This document shows, in pieces, positions 28,319 to 40,985 of a stretch of 64,000 nt of DNA (the first letter of the stretch is position 1; every line of letters begins with the position of its first letter). Source of the DNA: CAVQFD01 sp963724695 (lineage in GTDB: Bacteria > Acidobacteriota > Vicinamibacteria > Vicinamibacterales > CAVVIG01). The translations under genes and the position numbers were made by a program. The notes under the pieces are model-generated. The model was not told where the DNA came from, did not search any database, and worked only from the letters and a program-made list of their open reading frames with translations. The stretch is from positions 124,001-188,000 of the forward strand of contig CAVRVW010000012.1 in the NCBI GenBank assembly GCA_963724695.1, in the 5' to 3' direction.

Positions 28319-29740
28319 ATGTGTTCCGTTGTGAAACGCCTGCTGGCAGTCATGGCGCTCCTGGGGCTCTGCGCGGTAGCGGCCGGCTTCGCGTACCAGG
28401 CGGCCGCGCGTGAGCGCGACTACCGTGCGCTCGTGGCACGTGGTGATGCGGCGCTCGCCGGCGATCACCCCTTCGAGGCGATTGAGGCCTACAGCGGAGC
28501 CATCGCGCTTCGCCCCGCCTCGATGCTCGCGCACTTGCGGCGTGGCGAGACATACCGGCGTCGGGGAGATCTCGAAGCCGCGGCCAGGGATTTCCGTCGT
28601 GCGGCCACGATCGATCCCACGGCTACGCGGCCCCTCGAAGCGCTCGGCGACGCGCTGTACGAACGGGGCCGGTTCCAGCGCGCCGTCGAAACCTACCAGG
28701 AACGCCTTCGGCTCGACGACGCATCGAAGAGTGTGACCTACAAGCTGGCGCTCGCCCGCTACCGCGCCGGGGACCTGACGGGCGCGACGACGGCCGCCCA
28801 GCAGGCCGTCCGGATGGATGAGTCCCACGCCGAAGCCCACTACCTCCTGGGCCTGTGCCTGGTCGATGCGTCGCGGCCGTCGGACGCGATGGGGGCGTTC
28901 GAGAAAGCCGTCGCGCTGTCTCCCGGTCTCATCCCCGCCCGCGAGGAACTGGCGTCGCTCTACGCCGTCCTCGACCAGAGGAGCGACGAGCTCGAGGAAC
29001 TGCAGACCATCGCGGGCCTCGACCGCACCCGTCCTGAGCGTCAGATCGATCTCGGCCTGGCCCAGGCCCGGCACGGGCAGTCCGAGCTGGCGGTCTTGAC
29101 GCTCGGCCAGGCGCTGGAGCGGCCGGCCGGCCAACCCCTCGCCTACGCCGCGCTCGGCCGGGTCTGGCTCGATGTCGCCGTCTCTCGAAGCGAGACGCTT
29201 CCGCCGCTCGAACGGCGTGTTGCGCTCGGCAAGGCCGTCGAGGCACTCGAGCGCGTGGCGCCGATGGCTGACGCATCGAGCGAGGTCATGACGCTGTACG
29301 GGCGGGCGCTGTTGCGTAACGACCAGCCCGACGAAGCCGAGCGCGTCCTGCAACAGGCCACGCGCCGGTATCCGGTCGACCCCGCGGCATTTCTCGCCTA
29401 CGCGTCGGTGGCGGAACGGCAAGACCACCTCGAGGCCGCACGCGGCGCCCTCATCGAGTACGGCGCGCTCGTGCTCGAAGAGCCCGACTTCGCGGCGAGG
29501 GCCAGACACATCGGCACCCTGTCCATGCGGCTGGGTGACCCCGCCACCGCCCTGATGTGGTTCGAGCAGGCGTTATCCGGTCGGCCGGGCGACGTCGGCC
29601 TGCTGGCGGACGTCGCGGAGGCGCAACTCGCTGCAGGGCGCGGGGCCGACGCCGCGGCGACCCTCGCGCGAGCGCTCGAGCGCTCGCCCGACAATGCCCG
29701 GCTGCTGGCGCTCGCCGCACGCGCCCGGCGGTCGAAGTAG
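28319..29740 (+). CDS. TPR-repeat protein with N-terminal signal anchor
   Basis: A hydrophobic segment (about residues 8-25) is followed by at least ten tetratricopeptide-like helical repeats with typical A..AL.L.P positions (for example AYSGAIALRPASMLAHLRRG). TPR proteins act as scaffolds, usually here on the periplasmic face. ATG 28319 or an in-frame GTG at 28331 could start it. It diverges from the ECF sigma gene and converges with the oppC-type gene with no gap. No catalytic motif is present. Confidence 0.75.
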   Translation: MCSVVKRLLAVMALLGLCAVAAGFAYQAAARERDYRALVARGDAALAGDHPFEAIEAYSGAIALRPASMLAHLRRGETYRRRGDLEAAARDFRRAATIDPTATRPLEALGDALYERGRFQRAVETYQERLRLDDASKSVTYKLALARYRAGDLTGATTAAQQAVRMDESHAEAHYLLGLCLVDASRPSDAMGAFEKAVALSPGLIPAREELASLYAVLDQRSDELEELQTIAGLDRTRPERQIDLGLAQARHGQSELAVLTLGQALERPAGQPLAYAALGRVWLDVAVSRSETLPPLERRVALGKAVEALERVAPMADASSEVMTLYGRALLRNDQPDEAERVLQQATRRYPVDPAAFLAYASVAERQDHLEAARGALIEYGALVLEEPDFAARARHIGTLSMRLGDPATALMWFEQALSGRPGDVGLLADVAEAQLAAGRGADAAATLARALERSPDNARLLALAARARRSK

Positions 29741-30565
29741 TCAGGATCGCTTCGGATCGGTCAGATCGCGCAGCCCATCCCCGAGAAAATTGAACCCGAG
29801 GACCAGCGCGGCGATCGCCAGGCCCGGAAACAGCGTGACGTGCGGCGCGTCCAGCAGGTGGGCCCGTCCGCCGTTGAGCATGGTTCCCCAGCTCGGCGTG
29901 GGAGGCTGAACGCCCAGCCCCAGGAAGCTGAGGGCCGCCTCGCCGATGATGGCCCCCGCCATCCCGAGCGTTGCTTGAACGACGACGGCCGGAACGGCGG
30001 TCGGAACAACATGGCGCCACAAGATGCGCGCCGTCCCGGCGCCCATGGCCCGCGCGGCCTGGACGTACTCGAGCTCGCGGGTTCGGAGCACCTGACCGCG
30101 CACGACGCGCGCGTAACCGACCCACCCGATGATCGTCAGCGCGAACAGCACGCTGCCGAGACTGGGCCCGAGCACCGCGACCAGCGCAATCGCCAGCAGC
30201 AGACCAGGAAAGGCCAGCAGCGTGTCGATCACCCGACTGATCACATCGTCAAGGGGCCCTCCGAAGTACCCGGCCAGTGCACCGAGCAGCGTGCCCACCG
30301 ACGAGGAAATCGTGACGACCGTCAGGCCGACCAGGAACGACACGCGCGCTCCCGCCAGAATCCGCGCGAGAACATCGCGCCCGAGCTCGTCCAGTCCGAA
30401 CGGATGCGCGAACGTGGGGCCGCCGAGCCGTAGGGGCAATTGCTGAACAGCGGGATCGGAGGACGTCACGATTGGCCCGATGATGGCCGCCAGCGCCGCG
30501 ACGGCCACGATGCCGCCGCCGACTGCGACGAGTGGATGGCTGACGGACCGTCGCCAGTCACTCAT
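29741..30565 (-). CDS. ABC transporter permease, DppC/OppC type
   Basis: This inner-membrane permease of peptide/nickel-type ABC importers has about six hydrophobic segments. The N-terminal DPP_permease-C-like stretch includes HPFGLDELGRDVLARILAG, and the EAA loop is in EYVQAARAMGAGTARILWRHVVP. The ATG at 30565 gives 274 residues and overlaps the partner permease by eight bases. No substrate-binding protein or ATPase gene is present in the window. Confidence 0.9.
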   Translation of the reverse strand: MSDWRRSVSHPLVAVGGGIVAVAALAAIIGPIVTSSDPAVQQLPLRLGGPTFAHPFGLDELGRDVLARILAGARVSFLVGLTVVTISSSVGTLLGALAGYFGGPLDDVISRVIDTLLAFPGLLLAIALVAVLGPSLGSVLFALTIIGWVGYARVVRGQVLRTRELEYVQAARAMGAGTARILWRHVVPTAVPAVVVQATLGMAGAIIGEAALSFLGLGVQPPTPSWGTMLNGGRAHLLDAPHVTLFPGLAIAALVLGFNFLGDGLRDLTDPKRS

Positions 30566-31474
30566 AGCGGATCCGGGGGTCGAGAAACCCATACACCACG
30601 TCGACCGCCAGGTTGACGGAGACATAGGTGACCGCGATGAGCAGGATGCACCCCTGCACCAGCGGATAGTCCCTGAAGCCAATAGACTGGACGAGCAGGC
30701 GCCCGACGCCAGGCCACGCGAAGATCGTCTCGGTGATGACCGCTCCCGTCAGCACGGCGCCGCACTGCAGGCCGAGCACCGTCACGATCGGGATGAGACT
30801 GTTGCGGAAGGCGTGCGCCCACACCGCGCGGACGCGGGACACTCCTCGGGCGCGCGCGGCCAGGACGTACAGCTCGCGAAGTTCCTCGATGACGCTGGCC
30901 CGGGTCATCCGCGTCAGCACGGCCGCGAGGGGCGCTCCGAGTGTGATCGCGGGCAGCACGAGATGGGCCATCGTTCCGCGGCCGGAGACCGGAACCCAGC
31001 CCAGCGAGACGGAAAACACCATCGCGAGCAGCGGCCCCAGCCAGAAGTTCGGCATCGAAATGCCGAGCAGCGCCAGCGTGGTGGCGCTGTGATCGATGGC
31101 GGTGCCCGCTCGCACCGCCGCAACGACACCAAGCGGCATGGCGACCAAAAGGGCCACCAGGATGGCCGCTGCCGCGAGCTCGACGGTCGCTGGCATGCGC
31201 TCGAGGATCGTCGCGGTCACCGGCTGGCTCGTGCGGAGCGACGTCCCGAGGTCGGCGGTGACCACGCCCTTCAGGAACGCGGCGTACTGGACCACCAACG
31301 GCCGATCGAGACCAAGGCGGCCGCGCATCTCGGCCACGTCTGCCGGCGACGCGCTCTCGCCGAGCATGACCTGCACGGGATCGCCTGGCACGAGGTGGAT
31401 CAGCGAGAACACCAGCGTCGCGACGCCGAACAGCACCGGCACGGTCAAGAGCAGGCGCCGGATGAGGAATCTGG

Positions 31475-31478
<4 letters not shown>
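30558..31478 (-). CDS. ABC transporter permease, DppB/OppB type
   Basis: The 306-residue permease has the typical start (RFLIRRLLLTVPVLFGVATLVF) and VPGDP motif, and the EAA loop around ELYVLAARARGVSRVRAVWAHAFRNS. It begins with GTG overlapping the regulator stop (GTGA), so it is coupled to the sigma-54 activator gene upstream. That implies the transporter is a target or partner of that regulator. The substrate (peptide, nickel or other) cannot be deduced. Confidence 0.92.
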
Positions 31479-35048
<3,570 letters not shown>

Positions 35049-35095
35049 GCACGATGCGCGGTCTCCGGCCCGAAGGAGTGTGCAGATTTTTCGGA

Positions 35096-35101
35096 TAGAA
35101 T
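35096..35101 (+). promoter_or_regulatory. -10-like TAGAAT before aroC
   Basis: TAGAAT ends nine bases before the aroC ATG at 35111. There is no Shine-Dalgarno site in that gap, so a leaderless or nearly leaderless aroC transcript is likely. The gap to the divergent regulator gene is about 60 bases. Confidence 0.45.
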
Positions 35102-35110
35102 GAGGCCTCG

Positions 35111-36319
35111 ATGTTGCGATTTCTCACCGCCGGCGAGTCTCATGGCCAGGCGCTGGTCACGATCCTCGAAGGGCTGCCTGCCGGTCTCGCGCTCGACTTC
35201 GATGGCGTCACGGCGGAGCTCCGCCGTCGTCAGACCGGGTACGGGCGCGGGCGCCGCATGGCCATCGAGTCCGATCGCGCGAAGGTCTTGAGCGGCGTCC
35301 GCTTCGGCATCACCACGGGCGGCCCGATTGCGCTCATGATCCCGAACAAGGATTGGGAGAACTGGCAGCGGACGATGGCCGTCGAGTCCGAGCCGTCGGC
35401 TGACGTGGTGGGCGTCGACCGACCCCTCGTCACCCGCCCCCGGCCCGGCCATGCGGATTTGGCCGGCGTCGTGAAGTACGGGCACGACGACATCCGCAAC
35501 ATCCTCGAGCGCGCCAGCGCGCGCGAGACCGCGGCCCGCGTCGCCGTCGGCGCCATCGCACGGCAGCTCCTCGCTGCTGTTGGCGCGCGCATTGTCAGCC
35601 ACGTCTTCAGGATCGGCGAGGCGGCCGTCGCTGATCCCCTGGCCGTTCGCTTCGAGGACGCCGCCGGTATCGGCGGCGACTCGCCGCTGCATTGTGTCGA
35701 CGCGGAGACCGAGCAGCGGATGATCGGCGAGATCGACCGCGCGCGCGAGGCGGGTGACACGATGGGCGGCGCCTTCGAGGTCATCGCACGCGGAATTCCT
35801 CCGGGGCTCGGCAGCCATGTGCAATGGGACCGGAAGCTCGATGGCCGGCTGGCGCAGGCCCTCATGTCCATCCCGGCCATCAAGGGCGTGGGCATCGGTC
35901 GCGGGCCCGACGTCGCCGCCCTTCCGGGATCGAGGATTCACGACGAGATCCTGCCGCCCTCCCCCGGCGGCGCGGCCAACCGCACCGGTGTCGCCCGGCC
36001 CACGAACAACGCCGGAGGACTCGAGGGCGGGATCACCAACGGCGAGGACCTGCGCGTCACGGGTTACATGAAGCCGATCGCCACGCTCATGAAACCGCTG
36101 CGATCGGTCGACCTGACCACCATGGCGCTCAGCCCGGCGGCCATCGAACGAAGCGACGTCTGCGCCGTACCAGCGGCGGCCGTCGTCGGCGAAGCCATGG
36201 TCGCCATCGTGCTCGCCGACGCGCTCATGGAGAAGTTCGGGGGCGACTCTGTCGACGAGCTTCTCGAGAACTGGCGCGCGTTCCAGGCCCGGATCGCCGC
36301 GCGCTTCGCGCGCGCCTGA
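35111..36319 (+). CDS. aroC: Chorismate synthase
   Basis: AroC makes chorismate from EPSP using reduced FMN, the step that feeds the trp and tyr genes at 11.9-22.2 kb. The three family signatures are present: GESHGQALVTILEGLPAG at the start, a central RASARETAARVAVGA, and RTGVARPTNNAGGLEGGITNG. The 402-residue length fits. It is physically separate from the aro-trp operon and heads the def-fmt-rsmB cluster. Its stop overlaps the def start (TGATG). Confidence 0.97.
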   Translation: MLRFLTAGESHGQALVTILEGLPAGLALDFDGVTAELRRRQTGYGRGRRMAIESDRAKVLSGVRFGITTGGPIALMIPNKDWENWQRTMAVESEPSADVVGVDRPLVTRPRPGHADLAGVVKYGHDDIRNILERASARETAARVAVGAIARQLLAAVGARIVSHVFRIGEAAVADPLAVRFEDAAGIGGDSPLHCVDAETEQRMIGEIDRAREAGDTMGGAFEVIARGIPPGLGSHVQWDRKLDGRLAQALMSIPAIKGVGIGRGPDVAALPGSRIHDEILPPSPGGAANRTGVARPTNNAGGLEGGITNGEDLRVTGYMKPIATLMKPLRSVDLTTMALSPAAIERSDVCAVPAAAVVGEAMVAIVLADALMEKFGGDSVDELLENWRAFQARIAARFARA

Positions 36320-36828
36320 TGCTCCGACCCATCCTGAAGTACGGCGCCCCGGCGCTGCACGAGGCGGCCCGGGCAGTCACAGAGTTCACCTCGGATCTCG
36401 ACCGCCTGATCGACGACATGATCGAGACGATGTACGCGGCGCCCGGGATCGGCCTGGCGGCCCCACAAATCGGCGTGCCGCTTCGTATTTTCGTCGTCGA
36501 CCTCTCCATCGGCCGCGACCCGTCTGGGCTCATCGTCATGGTCAACCCCGAGTTCGTGGTACGTGAGGGGATGCAGCTCGAGGAGGAGGGCTGTCTGAGC
36601 GCCCCGGGGTTCAACGCCACGGTCGTGCGGCCGACGCGCGCTGTCGTGCGGGGCCTCGATCGGCATGGCCAGCCCCAGGAGCGCGAGGGTACGGCCCTGC
36701 TCGCGCGCGCGTTTCAACACGAGATGGATCACCTCGACGGCCTGCTCTTCGTCGACCGCCTGCGCGGCATCAAGCGCGACCTGATCGTCAAGAAGATCAA
36801 GAAGCTCGCCCGCGCGGGGAAATGGTGA
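36319..36828 (+). CDS. def: Peptide deformylase
   Basis: The enzyme removes the formyl group from nascent proteins. All three motifs are intact: GIGLAAPQIG, EEGCLSAPG (metal Cys) and HEMDHLDG (HExxH). The ATG at 36319 overlaps the aroC stop by one base and gives 169 residues. The next gene, fmt, adds the formyl group, a conserved pairing. Confidence 0.97.
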   Translation: MLRPILKYGAPALHEAARAVTEFTSDLDRLIDDMIETMYAAPGIGLAAPQIGVPLRIFVVDLSIGRDPSGLIVMVNPEFVVREGMQLEEEGCLSAPGFNATVVRPTRAVVRGLDRHGQPQEREGTALLARAFQHEMDHLDGLLFVDRLRGIKRDLIVKKIKKLARAGKW

Positions 36829-37775
36829 GGCCAGAGCCGTTCCGGGTCGTCTTCTTCGGCACGCCGGCTTTCGCGGTGCCGACCCTCGAAGCCCTCCTGG
36901 AGTCCCGGCACACGGTTGTCGGCGTCATCACCCAGCCGGACCGGCCGAAGGGCCGAGGACAGCGGACGACATCGGGCCCGGTCAAGGACCGGGCGCTGGC
37001 CGCGAACCTGCCTGTGCTCCAGCCCGCCACGCTGAAGGATCCCGGAGTCCTCGACGCGATCAACCGGCTGGGCGCCGACGTCGGCGTCGTCGCGGCCTAC
37101 GGGAAGATCCTCAGCGAGCAGCTGATCAACACACCGCGGCTCGGCATGATCAACGTTCATGCGTCGCTCCTGCCGAAGTATCGGGGCGCGGCGCCCGTGC
37201 ATCGGGCCGTGATCGCGGGCGAGCGCGAGACCGGCGTCACGATCATGCGGGTCGTGCGTGCGCTCGACGCGGGGCCGATGCTGGCCACGGTGACCCGCCA
37301 GATCGGTGAGGACGAAACGAGCGAGACGGTCGAGCGCGAGCTGGCCGTGGCCGGCGCCTCGCTGCTCGTGACCACCCTGAACCGCATGGCCGAGGGCCAG
37401 GTGTCGGAAGCGCCACAGGACGACGCCAGCGCCACCTACGCGCATCGCCTGACCAAAGAGGATGGCCTGGTGGATTGGACGCGATCCGCACGCGACGTCC
37501 ACAACCTGATACGAGGCCTCCATCCCTGGCCTCATGCGTTCACCTACAGCGATGGCGCCCGGATCATCCTGCTCGCGTCGCAGGTCGTTGATGGGCCGCT
37601 GGCCGCGCCCGGCACGGTGCTCGAGGCGCAGGGTGACCGCCTGAGGGTCGCGACGGGCGCCGGCCAGATCGATATCCTGGAGCTGCAGGCCGAAGGCAGG
37701 CGCCCGATGCGACCTCGCGAGTTTCTCGCGGGCCGTCCGCTTCGAGCCGGATCGGTCCTGAAGGCCGCGCCATGA
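36822..37775 (+). CDS. fmt: Methionyl-tRNA formyltransferase
   Basis: Fmt formylates initiator Met-tRNA with 10-formyl-THF. The start VVFFGTPAFAVPTLEALL, the catalytic block NVHASLLPKYRGAAPVHRA and the anchoring Asp in GPMLA-type context are present. The C-terminal OB-like domain is complete at 317 residues. It overlaps def by seven bases and rsmB by four. Confidence 0.97.
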   Translation: MVRPEPFRVVFFGTPAFAVPTLEALLESRHTVVGVITQPDRPKGRGQRTTSGPVKDRALAANLPVLQPATLKDPGVLDAINRLGADVGVVAAYGKILSEQLINTPRLGMINVHASLLPKYRGAAPVHRAVIAGERETGVTIMRVVRALDAGPMLATVTRQIGEDETSETVERELAVAGASLLVTTLNRMAEGQVSEAPQDDASATYAHRLTKEDGLVDWTRSARDVHNLIRGLHPWPHAFTYSDGARIILLASQVVDGPLAAPGTVLEAQGDRLRVATGAGQIDILELQAEGRRPMRPREFLAGRPLRAGSVLKAAP

Positions 37776-39136
37776 TCGCGCCCGCACGCACTGCCGCCTA
37801 CCGCGTCCTCTGTGCGATCGCGGCCGGCCGGGCCGACCTGGGCTCTGCGCTCGCGGCAAGCCGCACCGAGCTGGCGGACGACCGCGACCGCGCCCTCACG
37901 GCGGAGATCGCCACCGGCGTCCAACGCTGGCGAGGCGTGCTGGATCACCTGATTCGAGGGGCAGCAGGCCGTCCGCTCCGGCGTCTCGATCCCGAGATCC
38001 TGGAGATCCTCCGCCTGAGCGCCTACCAGCTCCTGTACCTGACACGAGTGCCTGCGTCGGCCGTAGTCGACGATGCCGTGAACATGGCCAAGAAGCTCGG
38101 AAAGCGAAGCGCCAGCGGGCTGGTCAACGCCGTGCTTCGCAGCCTGTCTCGAAATCGGGGCACGCAGTCTCTTCCGCCACGACCACCGCACGGCGATGAC
38201 CCGGACGGCAGGGAACAGGCCCTCGACTACTTGAGCGTCGCGCTCTCCCACCCGCGCTGGCTTGCGGCGCGCTGGCTGGACCGCTTCGGGTTCGACCTTG
38301 CCGAGGCCTGGATGCAATTCAACAACGCTCCGGCGCCTGTGACCTTGCGCGCCAACCGCCTCAGGACTGACCCCGACACGTTGCAAACTGCGCTCGAAGG
38401 CCTCGGGCTGCACGCGTCTCGCGCGCGCTTTGCCCCCGACGCCCTGCTGCTGGACCAGGCGGCGCCGCGGGGCGCGCTGGCGGGCGAGTTCCTGGTGCAG
38501 GACGAGGCTTCGCAGCTCGTGACCCTGCTCGCCGGAACGGACCCTGGCCCGCGGCTGCTCGACACTTGCGCGTCACCCGGCGGCAAGACGGCTGCGTTTG
38601 CCGCAACACTGGCCAATGGCGGGCGTATCGTCGCCTGCGATGTTCGCGAGCGTCGGATGCACCTGCTCCAACGGACGGTCGAGTCGGTGGGCGCGACCAA
38701 CGTGCGCCTGGTGCAGGCCGACGCCAGCCTCGCCCTGCCGTTCCGGGGCGCGTTCGACACGGTGATCGTCGACGCCCCCTGCTCGGGCCTCGGCACGCTC
38801 CGGCGGGATCCCGACATCCGCTGGCGGCGCCAGGAGGCCGACCTCGTCCCGCTGGCCGCCACTGCATTGACCATGCTCGGCCACGCCGCCGTCCTGGTTC
38901 GTCCCGGTGGCCGGTTGATCTATGCGACCTGCTCGAGCGAACCAGAGGAGAACGAGCACGTGGCGAGCCGGTTTCTTGAACGAGCGGCGGAGTTCGCGCC
39001 CCTCGATGCGCGCCTCGCACATCCTGCGCTGCCTCCTGCGGTCGTCGATCCGCGCGGCCACCTCCGGACGACGCCGGCGCCTCTTGGTCTCGAGGGCTTC
39101 TTCGGCGCCGTCTTCGAGCGGCAGGGGGTCGCCTGA
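37772..39136 (+). CDS. rsmB: 16S rRNA (cytosine-967-C5)-methyltransferase
   Basis: RsmB methylates C967 of 16S rRNA. The N-terminal NusB-like helical domain (to about residue 150) precedes the SAM domain with DTCASPGGKTAAFA, VDAPCSGLGTLRRDPDIRW (catalytic Cys) and LIYATCSSEPEENE. The 454 residues are normal. Its ATG overlaps the fmt stop (ATGA). Confidence 0.96.
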   Translation: MIAPARTAAYRVLCAIAAGRADLGSALAASRTELADDRDRALTAEIATGVQRWRGVLDHLIRGAAGRPLRRLDPEILEILRLSAYQLLYLTRVPASAVVDDAVNMAKKLGKRSASGLVNAVLRSLSRNRGTQSLPPRPPHGDDPDGREQALDYLSVALSHPRWLAARWLDRFGFDLAEAWMQFNNAPAPVTLRANRLRTDPDTLQTALEGLGLHASRARFAPDALLLDQAAPRGALAGEFLVQDEASQLVTLLAGTDPGPRLLDTCASPGGKTAAFAATLANGGRIVACDVRERRMHLLQRTVESVGATNVRLVQADASLALPFRGAFDTVIVDAPCSGLGTLRRDPDIRWRRQEADLVPLAATALTMLGHAAVLVRPGGRLIYATCSSEPEENEHVASRFLERAAEFAPLDARLAHPALPPAVVDPRGHLRTTPAPLGLEGFFGAVFERQGVA

Positions 39137-39155
39137 CTGTAGTACTCTTTTCTTC

Positions 39156-39881
39156 GTGGTGGCTCTTGGAACACGGGTCTGGGGTGCGGGCAAGCTCCTG
39201 CTCCTTGCCGGCGCATTGCTCGGCACGTACGGACTGTTTGCGGCCGCCTCGATGCGCTTCGCGCTGCGCGCGCGCGAGGTGCAGGTGCCGGATCTGACGA
39301 ATCGGACGGCCAGCGAGGCGACGAGCGTGGCCGCCAGCCTTGGCCTCGGCGTGCGGGTGGACGAAAGCCGGCGGCCCGATCCCAAGGTGGGCCAGGATCG
39401 CGTGCGAGCGCAGGAGCCGGCGGCCGGCACGACGCTCCGGCGGCAACGCAGCGTCAAGGTCTGGCTGAGCGCCGGGCCGAGTGCCGCCACGGTCCCGGGC
39501 GTGACCGGCGAGTCCGAACGAACCGCCGCATTGCGGCTTGCCCAGGACGGACTGGAGCTCCTCCGCGTCTCGGAAATCCGATCGCAACGCTATGCGTCCG
39601 ATGTCGTCGTCGCGCAAGACCCTCCGGCAGCGGCCGGGGCGGCGGGCGTGACACTGCTCCTCAACCGGCCCGAGCATGGCGTGAGCTACGTGATGCCCGA
39701 CCTCATCGGCGTGAACGGCGATCGAGTAGCCGACCTGCTGCGCGGCCAGGGCTTCCGAGTCGCCGTCGTGGCCGCGGCGCCATATCCTGGCGTCGCGGCC
39801 GGCATCGTCCTTCGGCAGGCGCCACAGGCAGGATTCCAGATCGCGCCGGGCGAGCCGGTCTCTCTCGAGGTGAGCCGTTGA
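39156..39881 (+). CDS. Membrane-anchored PASTA-domain protein
   Basis: The product of about 241 residues has a short cytoplasmic tip, one membrane helix (LLLLAGALLGTYGLFAAAS) and three PASTA repeats (VQVPDLTNRTASEA, TVPGVTGESERTA, YVMPDLIGVNGDR). PASTA domains bind muropeptides or beta-lactams. The GTG at 39156 is chosen because it precedes the membrane helix. No kinase or transpeptidase domain is attached. In Firmicutes the equivalent place between rsmB and rpe holds a PASTA kinase, so this may be a kinase-less relic or a dedicated sensor. Confidence 0.82.
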   Translation: MVALGTRVWGAGKLLLLAGALLGTYGLFAAASMRFALRAREVQVPDLTNRTASEATSVAASLGLGVRVDESRRPDPKVGQDRVRAQEPAAGTTLRRQRSVKVWLSAGPSAATVPGVTGESERTAALRLAQDGLELLRVSEIRSQRYASDVVVAQDPPAAAGAAGVTLLLNRPEHGVSYVMPDLIGVNGDRVADLLRGQGFRVAVVAAAPYPGVAAGIVLRQAPQAGFQIAPGEPVSLEVSR

Positions 39882-40570
39882 CCGTGAAGATTGCGCCGTC
39901 GATTCTCTCCGCCGACTTTGCCGTGCTCGGCGAAGAGGTGCGGGCCCTGGAGCGCGGTGGCGCGGACCTGATCCACGTCGACGTGATGGACGGTCATTTC
40001 GTGCCGAACATCACGATTGGGGTGCCCGTGGTGGAGTCTCTCAAGCGCGTGGCCACGGCCCCGTTGGACGTGCACCTGATGATCTCCGATCCGGACCGGT
40101 ACATCGAGGCCTTCGCGCGCGCAGGCGCCGCGATGCTGTCCGTGCACGTGGAGGTGCTGCCCCACCTCCACCGGACCGTGCAGGCCATCAAGGCCCTGGG
40201 CGTCAAGGCGGGCGTGGTCCTGAATCCGTCGACGCCTCCCGCCGCCATCAGCGAGGTGGCTGGGGACGTGGACTTCGTGCTGGTCATGTCGGTGAACCCT
40301 GGCTTTGGGGGACAGTCCTTTATCGCCCGCAGCACGTCTAAGGTCTCTGAGGTGCGTGCGCTGCTCGACCGCGCCGGGAACGCGTCGGCGCCGATCGAGA
40401 TCGATGGCGGCATCGATCAGGACACGGCGCCGCTTGTCGTCACAGCCGGTGCGAGGATCCTCGTCGCCGGTTCGGCGATTTTCCGCGGCGGCGATCCCGA
40501 ACGTGCCACGCGGGAGCTCAAGGCCACGGCTTCGCGGGCACTCCCCTCCACGGTTCCGGCCTCACGGTGA
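39878..40570 (+). CDS. rpe: Ribulose-phosphate 3-epimerase
   Basis: Rpe interconverts ribulose-5-phosphate and xylulose-5-phosphate. Motifs: IAPSILSADFAVLGEE, HVDVMDGHFVPNITIG (metal and acid/base residues), HLMI, VMSVNPGFGGQ and EIDGGI. It begins with TTG overlapping the previous stop (TTGA); a GTG six bases on is an alternative. The 230 residues fit the family. Confidence 0.96.
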   Translation: MTVKIAPSILSADFAVLGEEVRALERGGADLIHVDVMDGHFVPNITIGVPVVESLKRVATAPLDVHLMISDPDRYIEAFARAGAAMLSVHVEVLPHLHRTVQAIKALGVKAGVVLNPSTPPAAISEVAGDVDFVLVMSVNPGFGGQSFIARSTSKVSEVRALLDRAGNASAPIEIDGGIDQDTAPLVVTAGARILVAGSAIFRGGDPERATRELKATASRALPSTVPASR

Positions 40571-40971
40571 GCCAGGCGGCCTCGGTCACCCGGGTCCGCG
40601 TGCGGTACGCGGAGACCGATCAAATGGGCGTCGCGTACTACGCCAACTACCTCGTGTGGTTCGAGGTGGGGCGCACCGACCTGCTGCGCTCGAGCGGATG
40701 GAGCTACAAGGAAATGGAGGCGGAGGGGTACTCCCTGCCCGTGGTCGAGGTCCACTGCGAGTACCGGGCCTCGGCCCGCTACGACGACGACCTCGAGGTG
40801 CGGACCGTCGGGGCGCTGATGTCGCCTGTCCGCCTCAGATTCGAGTACCGCGTCGTCCGGGCGAACGACGAGGCGACGTTGGCCACAGGCCACACCGTGC
40901 ATGCGTCGCTCGACGCGTCAGGCCGGCCGCGCCGGCTGCCGGATCGCGTACGCGCCGTCCTGGGCGTGTAG
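40567..40971 (+). CDS. Acyl-CoA thioesterase, YbgC/4HBT family
   Basis: This hotdog-fold thioesterase of 134 residues has the family signature VRVRYAETDQMGVAYYANYL, with the catalytic Asp in ETDQMG, and the WFEVGRTDLLR helix. YbgC members hydrolyse short-chain or ACP-bound thioesters and are often linked to the envelope. It starts with GTG overlapping the rpe stop (GTGA) and lies just before the bamD-like gene. Confidence 0.88.
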   Translation: MSQAASVTRVRVRYAETDQMGVAYYANYLVWFEVGRTDLLRSSGWSYKEMEAEGYSLPVVEVHCEYRASARYDDDLEVRTVGALMSPVRLRFEYRVVRANDEATLATGHTVHASLDASGRPRRLPDRVRAVLGV

Positions 40972-40985
40972 AATCAATGGTTGGC

